Source: an uncultured Pseudomonadota bacterium
GTDB lineage: Bacteria; Pseudomonadota; Gammaproteobacteria; Burkholderiales; Methylophilaceae
DNA length: 64,000 bases
NCBI GenBank assembly: GCA_903876765.1
Contig: CAIRBH010000001.1
Location: 1-64,000 of the forward strand
Direction of reading: 5' to 3'
A program made the position numbers and the translations under genes. This document shows positions 63,426 to 64,000 of the stretch, one piece after another; positions within the stretch are counted from its first letter, which is position 1; each line of letters starts with the position of its first letter. The notes beneath the pieces are model-generated. The model had not been told where the DNA came from and ran no database searches. It was given only the letters and a program-made list of their open reading frames with translations.

Positions 63426-64000
63426 ATGACTGATTATAAAAAAAATAAATCAACGATTGTGGCATCAGAAGCCGCTCGTGAAGCGCTCAAACAGATGGCT
63501 GCGCGGTGCATAGAGCCTACGCCAGATAACTATAGAATTATTTACAATCAAATAGTGGGCATTGAAGATAAAGATACGCTTAACGAGGCGCTAGATAAAG
63601 CATTTAAGCAATTGCCTAGTCACACCGTTGAGCAAAGAAAATGGATTAATCGTTGGAAGAAGACATTAAAGCAGGAAGATTGGCCTGAACTGACGGCTTT
63701 ATTGGCTGAAGGTTCTATTGGCGTTAGTGTGGAACCTGGTGAACTTAAAGAGATTGTTGTTATTTTACAAGAGATGCTCAGGCAATCATTTCAACATGGA
63801 TTAATGCCTAGCTTGCATGATTATCCTGAACTTAAGCAAGTCGCGACACAAATTCTACTGCGAGCTGATAGTGCTAATGAATTAAGTGATTGGCATTTAA
63901 TTGCCGCAGATTTTTCTGTGCTATTGCAGGATTTGCATGCAGTGGACATTAATGAAGAAGGTTTAAAGCAAGATTTATTAAGTTTGCTGCAATTGTTGCT
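63426..64000 (+). CDS. Probable diguanylate cyclase (GGDEF protein), N-terminal part, runs off the window
   Basis: The frame opens with ATG at 63426 and stays open to the window end (191 residues seen). The start, SEAAREALKQMAARCIEPTPDNYRIIYNQI, matches the N-terminal helical domain found in many betaproteobacterial GGDEF proteins, where a segment like 'PTPENY' is typical. No GGDEF motif is visible yet; it should follow beyond the window. If so, it makes cyclic di-GMP, opposite to the HD-GYP protein at 40023-41057. The assignment depends on that N-terminal likeness only. Confidence 0.65.
   Translation, partial: MTDYKKNKSTIVASEAAREALKQMAARCIEPTPDNYRIIYNQIVGIEDKDTLNEALDKAFKQLPSHTVEQRKWINRWKKTLKQEDWPELTALLAEGSIGVSVEPGELKEIVVILQEMLRQSFQHGLMPSLHDYPELKQVATQILLRADSANELSDWHLIAADFSVLLQDLHAVDINEEGLKQDLLSLLQLL

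Noticed and set aside
1-64000. CRISPR arrays, tRNA or rRNA genes, prophage
   Set aside because: Looked for regular spaced repeats, tRNA arm patterns and phage structural genes while reading; none seen. A tRNA scan would settle the tRNA point.

Overview
The window reads as chromosome of a low-to-medium GC methylotrophic proteobacterium, most likely a Betaproteobacterium of the Methylophilaceae type (inference). The support is a complete fhcB-fhcA-fhcD-fhcC set for tetrahydromethanopterin (H4MPT)-linked formaldehyde oxidation, a second cluster for archaeal-type C1 cofactor biosynthesis, and housekeeping blocks in orders usual for that group: ndk-rlmN-pilW-rodZ-ispG-hisS, yfgM-bamB-der, hfq-hflX-hflK-hflC-hisZ-purA, and ffs-dnaX-ybaB-recR. 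A gammaproteobacterial methylotroph cannot be excluded from the sequence alone. I saw no rRNA, tRNA, CRISPR array or prophage.

Region by region. 1-400: the 3' end of an IS3-family element that has cut a DUF411 metal-binding gene at its conserved Cys-His-Thr-Ala motif. 524-4250 (minus): a polyhydroxyalkanoate (PHA) operon with a ribbon-helix-helix protein, two small phasin-like proteins, phaE and phaC (class III synthase); it has a strong palindromic operator candidate upstream and hairpins inside and at its end. 4390-8106 (plus): a Pat/acyl-CoA-synthetase-like GNAT protein beside a class II HDAC/AcuC-like deacetylase. 8142-13511 (minus): fhcB-fhcA-[PNPOx-like flavoprotein]-fhcD-fhcC. 13645-24675 (plus): ndk through der, with two orphan peptide-type ABC ATPases inserted after hisS. 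24704-34056: mixed genes including a small M48 peptidase, bamD, rluD with an acidic tail, an AbrB-Doc toxin-antitoxin pair, pgeF, a DODA-type dioxygenase, a ZIP transporter and rimO.

34197-41057 (plus): an RND efflux operon (adaptor, pump, outer-membrane factor), then an HD-GYP protein whose receiver domain lacks its phospho-acceptor. 41155-49091: gltX, hfq-hflX-hflK-hflC-DUF2065-hisZ-purA. 49119-52378: flavoprotein (AfpA/DmrB-like), dihydropteroate-synthase-related protein, DUF447 protein and MfnB-like furan synthase, read as a pterin/furan cofactor operon that would supply the fhc complex. 52542-60203: OmpA-like protein, ChrA, a TonB-dependent receptor, mtaD-ubiG-gph. 60314-63205 (minus): recR, ybaB, dnaX and the SRP RNA. 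The window ends inside a probable diguanylate cyclase.

The parts most likely to be new are: the ribbon-helix-helix protein with a hydrophobic, phasin-like tail that may sense PHA and repress its own operon; the flavin split-barrel gene embedded in the fhc operon; and the compact cofactor operon behind purA.
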